Assembly: GCF_004348735.1 (NCBI RefSeq)
Contig: NZ_SMKT01000010.1
Coordinates: 24,465 to 88,464, forward strand
Direction of reading: 5' to 3'
Source of the DNA: Actinomadura sp. KC06
GTDB lineage: Bacteria; Actinomycetota; Actinomycetes; Streptosporangiales; Streptosporangiaceae
DNA length: 64,000 nt
The notes under the pieces are model-generated. The model ran no database searches and was not told the origin of the DNA. It saw only the letters and a program-made list of their open reading frames with translations. The position numbers and the translations under genes were made by a program. This document shows, piece by piece, positions 18,074 to 25,911 of this stretch (positions are counted from its first letter, which is position 1; each line of letters opens with the position of its first letter).

Positions 18074-18445
18074 CTAGTCGTCCGCGACGAACAGGTTGAG
18101 GGCCCAGCTGACGACGCCGATGATGATCGCGCCCCAGAACGCGGGCCAGAACCACTCGACGTGGAACGGCAGGTCCAGCTCGCCCGCGACCCAGCTCGTC
18201 AGCATGAGCAGGCCCGCGTTCACCAGCAGGGCGATCAGGCCGAGGGTCAGAATGTAGAACGCGCAGCCCAGGACCTTGATGACCGGCTTCAGGACGGCGT
18301 TCACGACGCCGAAGATCGCGGCGACCGCGAGCAGCGTCAGGGCCCGCTCCCCCGTGTCCCCGGCGGTGAGCTCGACGCCGTCCAGCACGGCCTCGGCGAC
18401 CCACAGCGCGATCGCGGAGATGACGAGCCTGATGAGGATCTTCAC
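18074..18445 (-). CDS. Phage holin superfamily IV-like (PF04020-type) small membrane protein
   Basis: 123 residues with four hydrophobic segments and a conserved-type middle (FGVVNAVLKPVIKVLGCAFY, then LGLIALLVNAGLLMLTSW). This matches the bacterial four-helix membrane family that is named after mycobacteriophage holins but is mostly chromosomal and of unknown function. There is no endolysin or phage gene nearby, so a holin role is not supported. ATG at 18445. It lies between the M16 protease gene and azoR on the same strand; the azoR operators begin outside its coding region. Confidence 0.8.
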   Translation of the reverse strand: MKILIRLVISAIALWVAEAVLDGVELTAGDTGERALTLLAVAAIFGVVNAVLKPVIKVLGCAFYILTLGLIALLVNAGLLMLTSWVAGELDLPFHVEWFWPAFWGAIIIGVVSWALNLFVADD

Positions 18446-18480
18446 CCGCCGGGACCTACCCGATCATGGGCGGGCTAACG

Positions 18481-19800
18481 TCAGGCGGCGAACTCGCGGT
18501 CTCCCACCGGGCCGATGACGGTGAGGGCCTGCGGGCCTGCGAGGACCTCGCTCGCGATGGCGCGGACGTCGTCCAGGGTGACGGCCTCGATGCGGGCCAG
18601 GACCTCGTCCACAGGCAGCAGCGACTCGTACACGAGCTCGCTCTTGCCGATGCGGCTCATGCGGGAGCCGGTGTCCTCCAGGCCGAGGACCATCGCGCCG
18701 CGCAGCTGTCCCTTGCCCCGTTCCAGCTCCTCGGCGGTGAGGCCGGCGCCGGCGGCCTTGTGCAGCTCGTCGCGGCAGATGGACAGGACCTCCTCGGCCT
18801 TGGCGGGCTGGCAGCCCGCGTAGACGCCGAAGATGCCCGAGTCGGCGTACTGGGCGGTGTAGCTGTACACCGAGTACGCCAGGCCGCGCTTCTCCCGGAT
18901 CTCCTGGAACAGGCGGGACGACATCCCGCCGCCGAGCGCCGCGTTCAGCACGCCGAGCGCGAACCGGCGGTCGTCGGTGCGGGACACGCCCGCGCCGCCG
19001 AGGATGATGTGGGCCTGCTCGGTGTCCTTGTCGATCACGACGTTGCGCGGGTCGATCGGCGCGGGCGCCCCGTCCAGGCGCGGCGGGGCGGGCTCGGCGT
19101 CGCCGGCCAGGTGCCCCTCGAACGCCCGCGACACCAGCCGGACGACCTCGTCGTGGTCGATGTTGCCCGCCACCGAGACCACGAGCTGGGACGGGACGTA
19201 GTGCTGCCGGTAGTAGCCGTGGATGCGCTCGCGGGACAGCGCGTTGATGGAGTCCTCGGTGCCGAGGATCGGACGGCCGAGCGGGGTGTCGCCGTACAGC
19301 GCGGTGGCGAACTCGTCGTGGATCAGGTCGCCGGGGTCGTCGTCGCGCATGTGGATCTCTTCGAGGATCACGCCGCGTTCGGCCTCGACGTCCTCGGGGC
19401 GGTTCACCGACGCCGCGACCATGTCGGAGACGACGTCCACGGCGAGGGGGAGGTCGGCGTCCAGGACCCGCGCGTAGTAGCAGGTGTACTCCTTGGCGGT
19501 GAACGCGTTGAGGTCGCCGCCGACCGCGTCGACCGCCGCGGAGATCTCCAGCGCGGAGCGCCGCTTCGTGCCCTTGAACAGCACGTGCTCCAGGTAGTGG
19601 CTGGCGCCGGCGTCGGCGGGCGCCTCGTCGCGGGAGCCGACCGCCGACCAGATGCCGAACGCGGCGGACCGCACGGTCGGCATCGTCTCGGTGATGATCC
19701 GGAGCCCGCCGGGCAGGACGGTGCGGCGCACCGCGCCGGCCCCGTCGGTGTGGATCGTGGTGGTGGTGCCGGGCTCCTGCGCCCTCGCCGGCAGGGTCAC
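18481..19800 (-). CDS. M16 family zinc metallopeptidase (pitrilysin/processing peptidase type)
   Basis: 439 residues. The inverted zinc motif HxxEH is present as HYLEH, with the third ligand Glu about 75 residues later in ERGVILEEIHM. C-terminal half: NAALGGGMSSRLFQEIREKR and GLAYSVYSYTAQY. It cleaves peptides; the actinobacterial gene next to pnp is conserved, but its substrate is not established. The frame starts at 19842, but a hairpin arm would then fall inside the coding region; GTG 19800 gives the family-like start TLPARAQEPG and leaves the hairpin intergenic. It lies downstream of pnp and is probably co-transcribed. Confidence 0.92.
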   Translation of the reverse strand: MTLPARAQEPGTTTTIHTDGAGAVRRTVLPGGLRIITETMPTVRSAAFGIWSAVGSRDEAPADAGASHYLEHVLFKGTKRRSALEISAAVDAVGGDLNAFTAKEYTCYYARVLDADLPLAVDVVSDMVAASVNRPEDVEAERGVILEEIHMRDDDPGDLIHDEFATALYGDTPLGRPILGTEDSINALSRERIHGYYRQHYVPSQLVVSVAGNIDHDEVVRLVSRAFEGHLAGDAEPAPPRLDGAPAPIDPRNVVIDKDTEQAHIILGGAGVSRTDDRRFALGVLNAALGGGMSSRLFQEIREKRGLAYSVYSYTAQYADSGIFGVYAGCQPAKAEEVLSICRDELHKAAGAGLTAEELERGKGQLRGAMVLGLEDTGSRMSRIGKSELVYESLLPVDEVLARIEAVTLDDVRAIASEVLAGPQALTVIGPVGDREFAA

Positions 19801-19829
19801 GTGTCGCTCACATTCCGTCAGTTGAAAGC

Positions 19830-19916
19830 ACCGACCGGCCATCCCGCGAAACAGCCAAGCGCAGCTTGTCCTTAGAAAGGGTTGGCTGGGTGGGGGCTGT
19901 GGGATGGCCGGTCGGT
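19830..19916 (-). terminator. Long hairpin between pnp and the M16 peptidase gene
   Basis: ACCGACCGGCCATCCC (19830-19845) pairs perfectly with GGGATGGCCGGTCGGT (19901-19916). Just inside, ACAGCC (19851-19856) pairs with GGCTGT (19895-19900), with a GCGAA bulge on one side. On the minus strand it starts 14 nt after the pnp stop and is followed by a short T stretch. It could terminate, attenuate or mark an RNase III processing site. Confidence 0.65.
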
Positions 19917-19929
19917 CATGGATCCGGGG

Positions 19930-22290
19930 TCAGGAGTTGCGCTGGCCGGAGTCGTCGCCGCGGCGGGTGCGGCGGCGGCGCGGGCGGCGCTCGCCGTCGT
20001 CGCGGCGCTCCCGGCGCTCGCCGTCGCCGTCGTCGTCGCCCTCGCCGTCGGCGGCGGCCGCGGGACCGCCCCCGTCGCCGGGCTCGGACCGCTCGGCGGC
20101 CTCGCGCTCGATCACGTCGACCGGCACCAGCGACAGCTTGCCGCGCTGGTCGATCTCGGTGACCTCCACCTGGATCTTCTCGCCGACGCCCATCACGTCC
20201 TCGACGTTCTCGATCCGCGCGCCGCCGTGCAGCTTGCGGATCTGCGAGACGTGCAGCAGGCCGTCCTTGCCGGGCAGCAGCGACACGAACGCGCCGAACG
20301 TCGTGGTCTTGACGACGGTGCCGAGGAACCGCTCGCCGACCTCCGGCATGTGCGGGTTCGCGATCGAGTTGATCGCCTGCCGCGCGGCCTCGGCGGACGG
20401 GCCGTCGGTGGCGCCGACGTAGATCGTGCCGTCGTCCTCGATCGTGATGTCGGCGCCGGTGTCGTCCTGGATCGAGTTGATCATCTTGCCCTTGGGGCCG
20501 ATGACCTCGCCGATCTTGTCGACCGGGACCTTGATCGTGATGATCCGCGGCGCGTACGGGCTCATCTCGGCGGGCGCCTCGATGGCCTCCTGCATCACGT
20601 CCAGGATCGCCAGGCGGGCGCCCTTGGCCTGCTTCAGCGCGGCGGCCAGCACGGAGGCGGGGATGCCGTCGAGCTTGGTGTCGAGCTGCAGCGCGGTGAT
20701 CACGTCGCGGGTGCCGGCGACCTTGAAGTCCATGTCGCCGAAGGCGTCCTCGGCGCCGAGGATGTCGGTCAGCGTGACGTACTCGTCGCCCTCGTTGATC
20801 AGGCCCATCGCGATGCCCGCCACCATCTGCTTCAGCGGGACGCCCGCGTCCAGCAGCGACATGGTGGACGCGCACACCGAGCCCATCGAGGTGGACCCGT
20901 TCGACCCGAGCGCCTCCGACACCTGCCGGATCGCGTACGGGAACTCCTCGCGGCTCGGCAGCACCGGGATGATGGCGCGCTCGGCGAGGGCGCCGTGCCC
21001 GATCTCGCGGCGCTTCGGCGACCCGACGCGGCCCGTCTCGCCGGTGGAGTACGGCGGGAAGTTGTAGTTGTGCATGTAGCGCTTGGTGCGCTCGGGGTTG
21101 AGCGTGTCGATCATCTGCTCCATGCGGAGCATATTCAGCGTCGTCACGCCCAGGATCTGGGTCTCGCCGCGCTCGAACAGCGCCGAGCCGTGCACCCGCG
21201 GGATGACGTGCGCCTCGGCCGTCAGCTGGCGGATGTCCTTCAGGCCGCGGCCGTCCATGCGCAGCCCGTCGCGGATGACCCGCTCGCGGACCAGCTTCTT
21301 CGTGACGGCGCGGTAGGCGGCGGAGATCTCCTTCTCGCGCCCCTCGAACGTCTCGGCGAGCTTCTCCGCGACGCCCGCCTTGAGCTCGTCCAGGCGGGTC
21401 TCGCGGTCCTGCTTGCCGGCGATCGTGAGCGCCTGCGCGAGGTCCTCGCTGACGGCGTCGGTGACGGCGGCGAGCACGTCGTCCTGGTAGTCCAGGAAGA
21501 TCGGGTACTCGGCGGTCTCCTTCGCGGCGACGGCGGCGAGATCGCTCTGCGCCTTGCACAGCGCCTTGATGAACGGCTTGGCCGCCTCAAGGCCCTCCGC
21601 GACGGTCTCCTCGGTCGGCGCGGCGGCGCCCTCGCCGACGAGCTTGAGGGTGTCGCGGGTGGACTCGGCCTCGACCATCATGATCGCGACGTCGCCGTCG
21701 GCCAGGACGCGCCCGGCGACGACCATGTCGAAGGTGGCGTTCTCCAGTTCGGGGTGGGTCGGGAAGCCGATCCACTGACCCTCGATCAGCGCGACGCGGA
21801 CGCCGCCGATCGGCCCGGAGAACGGCAGCCCGGCCAGCTGCGTCGACATCGAGGCCGCGTTGATCGCGACGACGTCGTACAGGTGGTCGGGGTGCAGCGC
21901 CATGATCGTCTCGACGATCTGGATCTCGTTGCGCAGGCCCTTGGTGAACGACGGGCGCAGCGGCCGGTCGATCAGCCGGCAGGTCAGGATCGCGTCCTCG
22001 GACGGACGGCCCTCCCGGCGGAAGAACGAGCCGGGGATGCGCCCGGCCGCGTACATCCGCTCCTCGACGTCCACGGTCAGCGGGAAGAAGTCGAGGTTGT
22101 CCTTCGGCTTCTTGGACGCGGTCGTCGCCGACAGCACCATCGTGTCGTCGTCGAGATAGGCGACGGCGGAGCCGGCCGCCTGGCGGGCCAGCCGGCCCGT
22201 CTCGAAGCGGATGGTGCGGGTGCCGAACGTGCCGTTGTCGATCACGGCCTCGGTGCTCTGCGCGCCATCGATGCGCACGGCTTCTGTCAC
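19930..22290 (-). CDS. pnp: Polynucleotide phosphorylase / guanosine pentaphosphate synthetase
   Basis: Phosphorolytic 3'-5' exoribonuclease and 3'-tail-adding enzyme of the RNA degradosome; the actinomycete enzyme has also been described as a (p)ppGpp synthetase (GPSI). 786 residues: two RNase PH domains (about 10-150 and 345-560), a KH domain with IGPKGKMI near 590, an S1 domain with [20 protein letters not shown], and a basic/acidic tail (735-786) rich in Arg, Asp and Gly. The start is GTG at 22290 behind a perfect AAGGAGG. It is separated from rpsO by a terminator and a structured leader. Confidence 0.97.
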   Translation of the reverse strand: MTEAVRIDGAQSTEAVIDNGTFGTRTIRFETGRLARQAAGSAVAYLDDDTMVLSATTASKKPKDNLDFFPLTVDVEERMYAAGRIPGSFFRREGRPSEDAILTCRLIDRPLRPSFTKGLRNEIQIVETIMALHPDHLYDVVAINAASMSTQLAGLPFSGPIGGVRVALIEGQWIGFPTHPELENATFDMVVAGRVLADGDVAIMMVEAESTRDTLKLVGEGAAAPTEETVAEGLEAAKPFIKALCKAQSDLAAVAAKETAEYPIFLDYQDDVLAAVTDAVSEDLAQALTIAGKQDRETRLDELKAGVAEKLAETFEGREKEISAAYRAVTKKLVRERVIRDGLRMDGRGLKDIRQLTAEAHVIPRVHGSALFERGETQILGVTTLNMLRMEQMIDTLNPERTKRYMHNYNFPPYSTGETGRVGSPKRREIGHGALAERAIIPVLPSREEFPYAIRQVSEALGSNGSTSMGSVCASTMSLLDAGVPLKQMVAGIAMGLINEGDEYVTLTDILGAEDAFGDMDFKVAGTRDVITALQLDTKLDGIPASVLAAALKQAKGARLAILDVMQEAIEAPAEMSPYAPRIITIKVPVDKIGEVIGPKGKMINSIQDDTGADITIEDDGTIYVGATDGPSAEAARQAINSIANPHMPEVGERFLGTVVKTTTFGAFVSLLPGKDGLLHVSQIRKLHGGARIENVEDVMGVGEKIQVEVTEIDQRGKLSLVPVDVIEREAAERSEPGDGGGPAAAADGEGDDDGDGERRERRDDGERRPRRRRTRRGDDSGQRNS

Positions 22291-22315
22291 GGGAAACCTC
22301 CTTTAGGTTCCATAT

Positions 22316-22432
22316 CGGTCCTCGCGGCCGTTTCCCGTGGTCTTGCACGCTGCCGGTCTTCGATCGAAGCGCCCGGATCGAGATCTCCCGCCGATGCGGC
22401 GGGACGGATCCGGAAGCCACTACCGAGGACCG
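22316..22432 (-). ncRNA. Candidate structured 5' leader RNA of pnp
   Basis: A 9-bp closing stem, CGGTCCTCG (22316-22324) with CGAGGACCG (22424-22432), encloses a stem-loop CCGGATC/GATCCGG (22373-22379, 22407-22413). That in turn contains TCCCGCC-GATGC-GGCGGGA (22386-22404). The 12-bp palindrome CTTCGATCGAAG (22358-22369) lies beside it. The element ends about 10 nt before the pnp Shine-Dalgarno. Whether it is a regulatory RNA or just an RNase III site is unknown. Confidence 0.5.
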
Positions 22433-22633
22433 GCCCGCACCAGCGGTGTCCGCGAGGCTTGTCTGCAGTTTTGCGGCCGGTCCCGCGCCCCTGTGCGGGG
22501 CGAGCGGGCGGCCGGTTGCGCACTGGGTGCCCTACCCGTCCGGCAGGGTCCTGCTCGTGTGCGAGCGGACCCCGGGGCGGACCCCCGGGCGCGTCCGGAC
22601 GAGGCGTCGCGGCCCCGTCCGGCCATCGGGCCC

Positions 22634-22667
22634 AAAAAGGAAGGGAGCGGCCCGGCGGGCCACTCCC
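22634..22667 (-). terminator. Rho-independent terminator of rpsO
   Basis: On the minus strand the stem is GGGAGTGGCCCG then CC then GGGCCGCTCCC, with one mismatched pair, followed by TTCCTTTTT. It begins 8 nt after the rpsO stop, a textbook intrinsic terminator. It may be partial, allowing read-through into pnp. Confidence 0.85.
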
Positions 22668-22675
22668 TGACCGTT

Positions 22676-22945
22676 CTAGCGGCGCAGGCCGAGTCGCTCG
22701 ATCAGCTGCCGGTAGCGGTTGATGTCCTTGTTGGAGAGGTACTTCAGGAGCCGGCGACGACGGCCGACCAGCAGCAGGAGGCCGCGGCGGCTGTGGTGGT
22801 CGTGCTTGTGCTCCTTGAGGTGCTCGGTCAGATCGTTGATCCGACGCGTGAGCAGCGCGACCTGGACTTCCGGCGATCCGGTGTCACCCTCAGTGGTCGC
22901 GTACTCCGAGATGATCTTGTTCTTGGTGGCGGTGTCGAGCGACAC
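22676..22945 (-). CDS. rpsO: 30S ribosomal protein S15
   Basis: 89 residues, the standard length. The sequence follows S15 throughout: the N-terminal helix, [20 protein letters not shown], the [20 protein letters not shown] loop that contacts 16S rRNA, and [14 protein letters not shown] near the C-terminus. It is a primary binding protein of the 16S central domain. GTG start at 22945 with AAGGAG 7 bp upstream. It is followed by its own terminator, then pnp, the universal rpsO-pnp order. Confidence 0.98.
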   Translation of the reverse strand: MSLDTATKNKIISEYATTEGDTGSPEVQVALLTRRINDLTEHLKEHKHDHHSRRGLLLLVGRRRRLLKYLSNKDINRYRQLIERLGLRR

Positions 22946-23091
22946 GTGGCTCCTTCGATGCGATCGTCACCCGCAGATCCGGGCCCGTGGGCGCGCGGGT
23001 CCGCATGGTGCGTTTAAGAGAGTGGCGGGCCGCATGAGGGTGCAGCCAGCCGCGCCGGGGCCCTTCCCGGCGACTATTCACCGTACCATGC

Positions 23092-23125
23092 CGGAAAGCC
23101 CCCCGGTTACGAAGCGGAAAGCCCC
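23092..23125. repeat. Direct repeat CGGAAAGCCCC upstream of rpsO
   Basis: CGGAAAGCCCC occurs at 23092-23102 and again at 23115-23125, 23 bp apart, in the ribF-rpsO gap where the rpsO promoter should lie. Possible regulatory repeat; no protein can be named. Confidence 0.3.
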
Positions 23126-23156
23126 GTTGTCGCAGGGTACGCGTATTCCTGGCGTT

Positions 23157-24104
23157 CTATTCCGATGTGATCTCGCGGGCGCGGGCCACGTCCCGGTGCA
23201 TCTCCTCGATCAGCGCCTCGACCGAGTCGAACTTCAGCGTGTCGCGGATGCGGGCGGTGAAGTCGACCGCCATGTGCTCGCCGTACAGGTCGAGGTCGTC
23301 GCGGCCCAGCGCGTACGCCTCGACGGTCCGCTCCCCCGCGCCCTCGAACGTCGGGTTCGTCCCGATGGAGATCGCCGCGGGCCAGCGGAAGGCGGGATAG
23401 CGCTCGGAGTCGCAGACCAGCCAGCCCGCGTACACGCCGTCGGCCGGGATCGCGGTGTGCGGCAGCGTCTCCAGGTTGGCGGTCGGGAAGCCGAGCGCGC
23501 GGCCCCGCATGTGGCCGCGCACGACGACGCCCTCGACGCGGTGCGGACGGCCGAGCGCCCGCGCCGCCGTCTCGACGTCGCCCGCGTCGAGCCGCCCGCG
23601 GATGTAGGTGGACGAGATCGTGTCGCCGTTCGCCACCAGCGGCATGCCCTCGGTGGTGAAGTCGTACTTCTCGCCCAGCTCCCGCAGCAGCGCCACGTCG
23701 CCCTTGGCCTTGTGCCCGAACCGGAAGTCCTCGCCGACGATGACGTGGGCCGCGTGCAGCCGGTCGACCAGGACCGACTGGACGAACTCGTCCGGCGGCA
23801 CCTTCGACAGCTCAAGCGTGAACGGCACCACGACGACCGCGTCGGTGCCGAGCCCCTCCAGCAGCCCGATCCGGCGCCTGGTGCTCGCGAGCAGCGGCGG
23901 ATGGGTGCCGGGACGGACGACCTCGTCCGGGTGCGGATCGAACGTGATGACCACGGACCGCAGGCCGCGGCGGCGGGCCTCCTCGGCCGCCGTGCCGACG
24001 ATCCGCTGGTGGCCGCGGTGAACGCCGTCGAACACCCCGATGGTGACCACCGAGCGGCCCCAGTCCGCGGGAACCTCGTCGAGGCCATTCCAGCGCCGCA
24101 CCAT
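23157..24104 (-). CDS. ribF: Bifunctional riboflavin kinase / FAD synthetase
   Basis: Converts riboflavin to FMN and FMN to FAD. 315 residues. The N-terminal nucleotidyltransferase has TIGVFDGVHRGHQ (21-33), FDPHP, the GEDFRFGHKAKGD loop and SSTYIRGRL. The C-terminal kinase barrel has GRALGFPTANL, the metal/ATP site with the invariant PTAN, and ISIGTNPTF with the EAY catalytic Glu. ATG at 24104. It belongs to the truB-ribF-rpsO neighbourhood conserved in actinobacteria; here a trhA-like gene lies between truB and ribF. Confidence 0.97.
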   Translation of the reverse strand: MVRRWNGLDEVPADWGRSVVTIGVFDGVHRGHQRIVGTAAEEARRRGLRSVVITFDPHPDEVVRPGTHPPLLASTRRRIGLLEGLGTDAVVVVPFTLELSKVPPDEFVQSVLVDRLHAAHVIVGEDFRFGHKAKGDVALLRELGEKYDFTTEGMPLVANGDTISSTYIRGRLDAGDVETAARALGRPHRVEGVVVRGHMRGRALGFPTANLETLPHTAIPADGVYAGWLVCDSERYPAFRWPAAISIGTNPTFEGAGERTVEAYALGRDDLDLYGEHMAVDFTARIRDTLKFDSVEALIEEMHRDVARAREITSE

Positions 24105-24205
24105 GCTCTCCCTGCGTAGGACGTGCCTTCCCGGTCGTGTGGCCGCCCGGTTTTTGCTGCCGTCCTAAGAGTGCCATGCGCGGGCCGCCCGGGTGGCACC
24201 CGGGT

Positions 24206-24874
24206 TCACGCGGATTGGTAGACGACCAGGGAGACGGCGATGTACTGCAGGATGTAGGCGGCGAGCGTGCAGGCGTGGAACACCTCGTGGAACCCGAACC
24301 AGCGCGGCGACGGGTTGGGACGGCGCAGCCCGTACACCACCCCGCCGACGCTGTAGCAGACGCCGCCGAACGCGACCATGAGGCAGGCGGCGAGGCCCGC
24401 GCCGTCCAGGAACTGCGGCATGAAGAACACCGCCACCCAGCCGAGGACGATGTAGAGCGTCACATAGAGCGCACGGGGCGCGCCGATCCAGGCCGTCCGG
24501 AAGACGACGCCGGCGATGGCGCCCGTCCAGACGATGGCGAGGACGGCCACGCGGACGCCGCCGTCCAGCGCGAGGACGGCGAACGGCGTGTACGTCCCGG
24601 CGATGATCAGGTAGATGTTGGCGTGGTCGAAGCGGCGCAGGACCTCCAGCAGCCGGTGCGAGGTCTGCCGGTGGTAGGTCCCCGAGATCCCGAACAGCAT
24701 CCCCGAGGTCGCCACGTAGATCGCCGACGCGAGCCGCGCCTCCACGCTCGGGCCCAGCGCGACCAGCACCAGCCCGGCGACGAGCACCGCGGGGAACGCG
24801 CCGATGTGCAGCCAGCCGCGCAGCCGCGGGCGGGTCGGGGACGCCACCGGCGCGCCGTCGTTCACGGTGGTCAT
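24206..24874 (-). CDS. trhA: PAQR/hemolysin III family membrane homeostasis protein (TrhA-like)
   Basis: 222 residues with seven hydrophobic segments. Conserved polar motifs are GISGTYHRQTSHR with its early His, RRFDHANIYLIIAGTYTPFA and the C-terminal FGFHEVFHACTLAAY with paired His. These residues are the metal site of PAQR proteins, related to adiponectin receptors, and proposed hydrolases acting on membrane lipids or involved in membrane fluidity. ATG 24874 has AGGAGG 6 bp upstream, better than the GTG at 24880. A 20-bp palindrome overlaps its promoter region. It is inserted between truB and ribF. Confidence 0.9.
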   Translation of the reverse strand: MTTVNDGAPVASPTRPRLRGWLHIGAFPAVLVAGLVLVALGPSVEARLASAIYVATSGMLFGISGTYHRQTSHRLLEVLRRFDHANIYLIIAGTYTPFAVLALDGGVRVAVLAIVWTGAIAGVVFRTAWIGAPRALYVTLYIVLGWVAVFFMPQFLDGAGLAACLMVAFGGVCYSVGGVVYGLRRPNPSPRWFGFHEVFHACTLAAYILQYIAVSLVVYQSA

Positions 24875-24892
24875 TGACACCTCCTCACCAAC

Positions 24893-24925
24893 AACCTACG
24901 GAATCGTAGGTTACGCGACCGTAGG
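24893..24925 (-). promoter_or_regulatory. Operator-like palindrome upstream of trhA
   Basis: AACCTACG-GAAT-CGTAGGTT (24893-24912) is perfect with 8-bp arms; a further half-site CGTAGG lies at 24920-24925, 15 bp from the second arm. On the minus strand TACGAT inside the palindrome could be a -10. TetR-like binding geometry; the regulator is unknown. Confidence 0.6.
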
Positions 24926-24995
24926 TAGAAATGCACCGCCTCCCACCGGTGATGATCGCCACGAGCGGTGGGTCCCGTCCAGGCCGGTCGGCTGA

Positions 24996-25868
24996 TCAGG
25001 AGATGAACACCGCGAGCGGCTTGGCGACGTTCCCGTGCTCCTCGACGAGCGCCAGCAGCGTCCCGTCGGGCGCGAACACGCCGATCGGGCCCGGGCCGAG
25101 CCCGGCCGCCGGGAGGCGCCCGCCGTGCGCGACCTTGCGGGCGTCGTCGTCCGACACGTCCCGGCGCGGGAACACCGCGGCGACCGCCTCGCCCATCGGC
25201 AGGATCTCCGGCTTCTCGGCGAGCTGGTCGAGCGTCCGGGCCATGCCGAGGTCGTAGGGGCCGACGCGGGTGCGGCGCAGCGCCGTCAGATGGCCGCCGC
25301 AGCCGAGGGACGCGCCCAGATCGCGGGCCAGCGCGCGGATGTACGTGCCGGACGAGCACGCGATGGCCGCGTCCAGGTCGATCACGTCGTCGTGCCGCCG
25401 GACGTCCAGGACCGCGAAGTCGTGCACCGTCACCGGACGGGCCGCGAGCTCGACCTCCTCGCCCTTGCGCGCCATCTTGTAGGCCCGCTCCCCGTTCACC
25501 TTGATGGCGCTGACCTGCGGCGGAACCTGCCGGATGGGCCCGGTCAGCGCCGCGACGCCCGCGTGCAGCGCCTCGTCCGGCACCGACGCGGCGGATGCGG
25601 TCGCGGTGACCTCGCCCTCGGCGTCGTCGGTGTTGGTCGACACGCCGAGCCGGATCGTGGCGTCATAGCCCTTCTCGGTCAGCGCCAGGTGCCCGAGGAG
25701 GCGGGTGGCCTTGCCGATCCCGAGGACCAGCACGCCCGTCGCCATCGGGTCGAGCGTGCCCGCGTGCCCGACGCGCCGGGTCTTCGCGAGCCGCCGCATC
25801 CTGCCGACGACGTCGTGCGACGTCCAGCCGGACGGCTTGTCCACGATGACGAGTCCCGAGTTCTCCAC
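24996..25868 (-). CDS. truB: tRNA pseudouridine(55) synthase
   Basis: Makes pseudouridine 55 in the T-loop of tRNAs. 290 residues. Motif GHAGTLDPMATGVLVLG holds the catalytic Asp 40; KGYDATIRLGVSTNTDD and the C-terminal thumb and PUA-like part follow. GTG at 25868. It is 43 bp downstream of the DHH phosphoesterase in the order rbfA-DHH-truB, common to bacterial nusA-infB operons. Confidence 0.96.
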   Translation of the reverse strand: MENSGLVIVDKPSGWTSHDVVGRMRRLAKTRRVGHAGTLDPMATGVLVLGIGKATRLLGHLALTEKGYDATIRLGVSTNTDDAEGEVTATASAASVPDEALHAGVAALTGPIRQVPPQVSAIKVNGERAYKMARKGEEVELAARPVTVHDFAVLDVRRHDDVIDLDAAIACSSGTYIRALARDLGASLGCGGHLTALRRTRVGPYDLGMARTLDQLAEKPEILPMGEAVAAVFPRRDVSDDDARKVAHGGRLPAAGLGPGPIGVFAPDGTLLALVEEHGNVAKPLAVFIS

Positions 25869-25911
25869 GCCCGCTCCGAAAGTCAGTCCAGTCGGTCCCG
25901 GTCGGTCCGGG

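Larger units (their letters stand above)
22291..22675 (-). other. rpsO-pnp intergenic region
   Basis: This 385-bp gap holds, in transcription order, the rpsO terminator (22634-22667), about 200 bp in which the pnp promoter should lie (no clear -35/-10 seen), the multi-stem leader (22316-22432) and the pnp ribosome-binding site AAGGAGG. No coding frame here is credible. In Streptomyces coelicolor the rpsO-pnp intergenic RNA is known to be an RNase III substrate. Confidence 0.6.

Noticed and set aside
18074..18445. Possible prophage remnant because of holin-like protein
   Set aside because: The family is mostly chromosomal; no phage gene, integrase or attachment site is nearby.
19882..22722. 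Very long plus-strand open frame opposite pnp and rpsO
   Set aside because: It is antisense to two universally conserved genes and composed of His/Leu/Arg/Asp/Val patterns typical of reverse reading of high-GC coding DNA.
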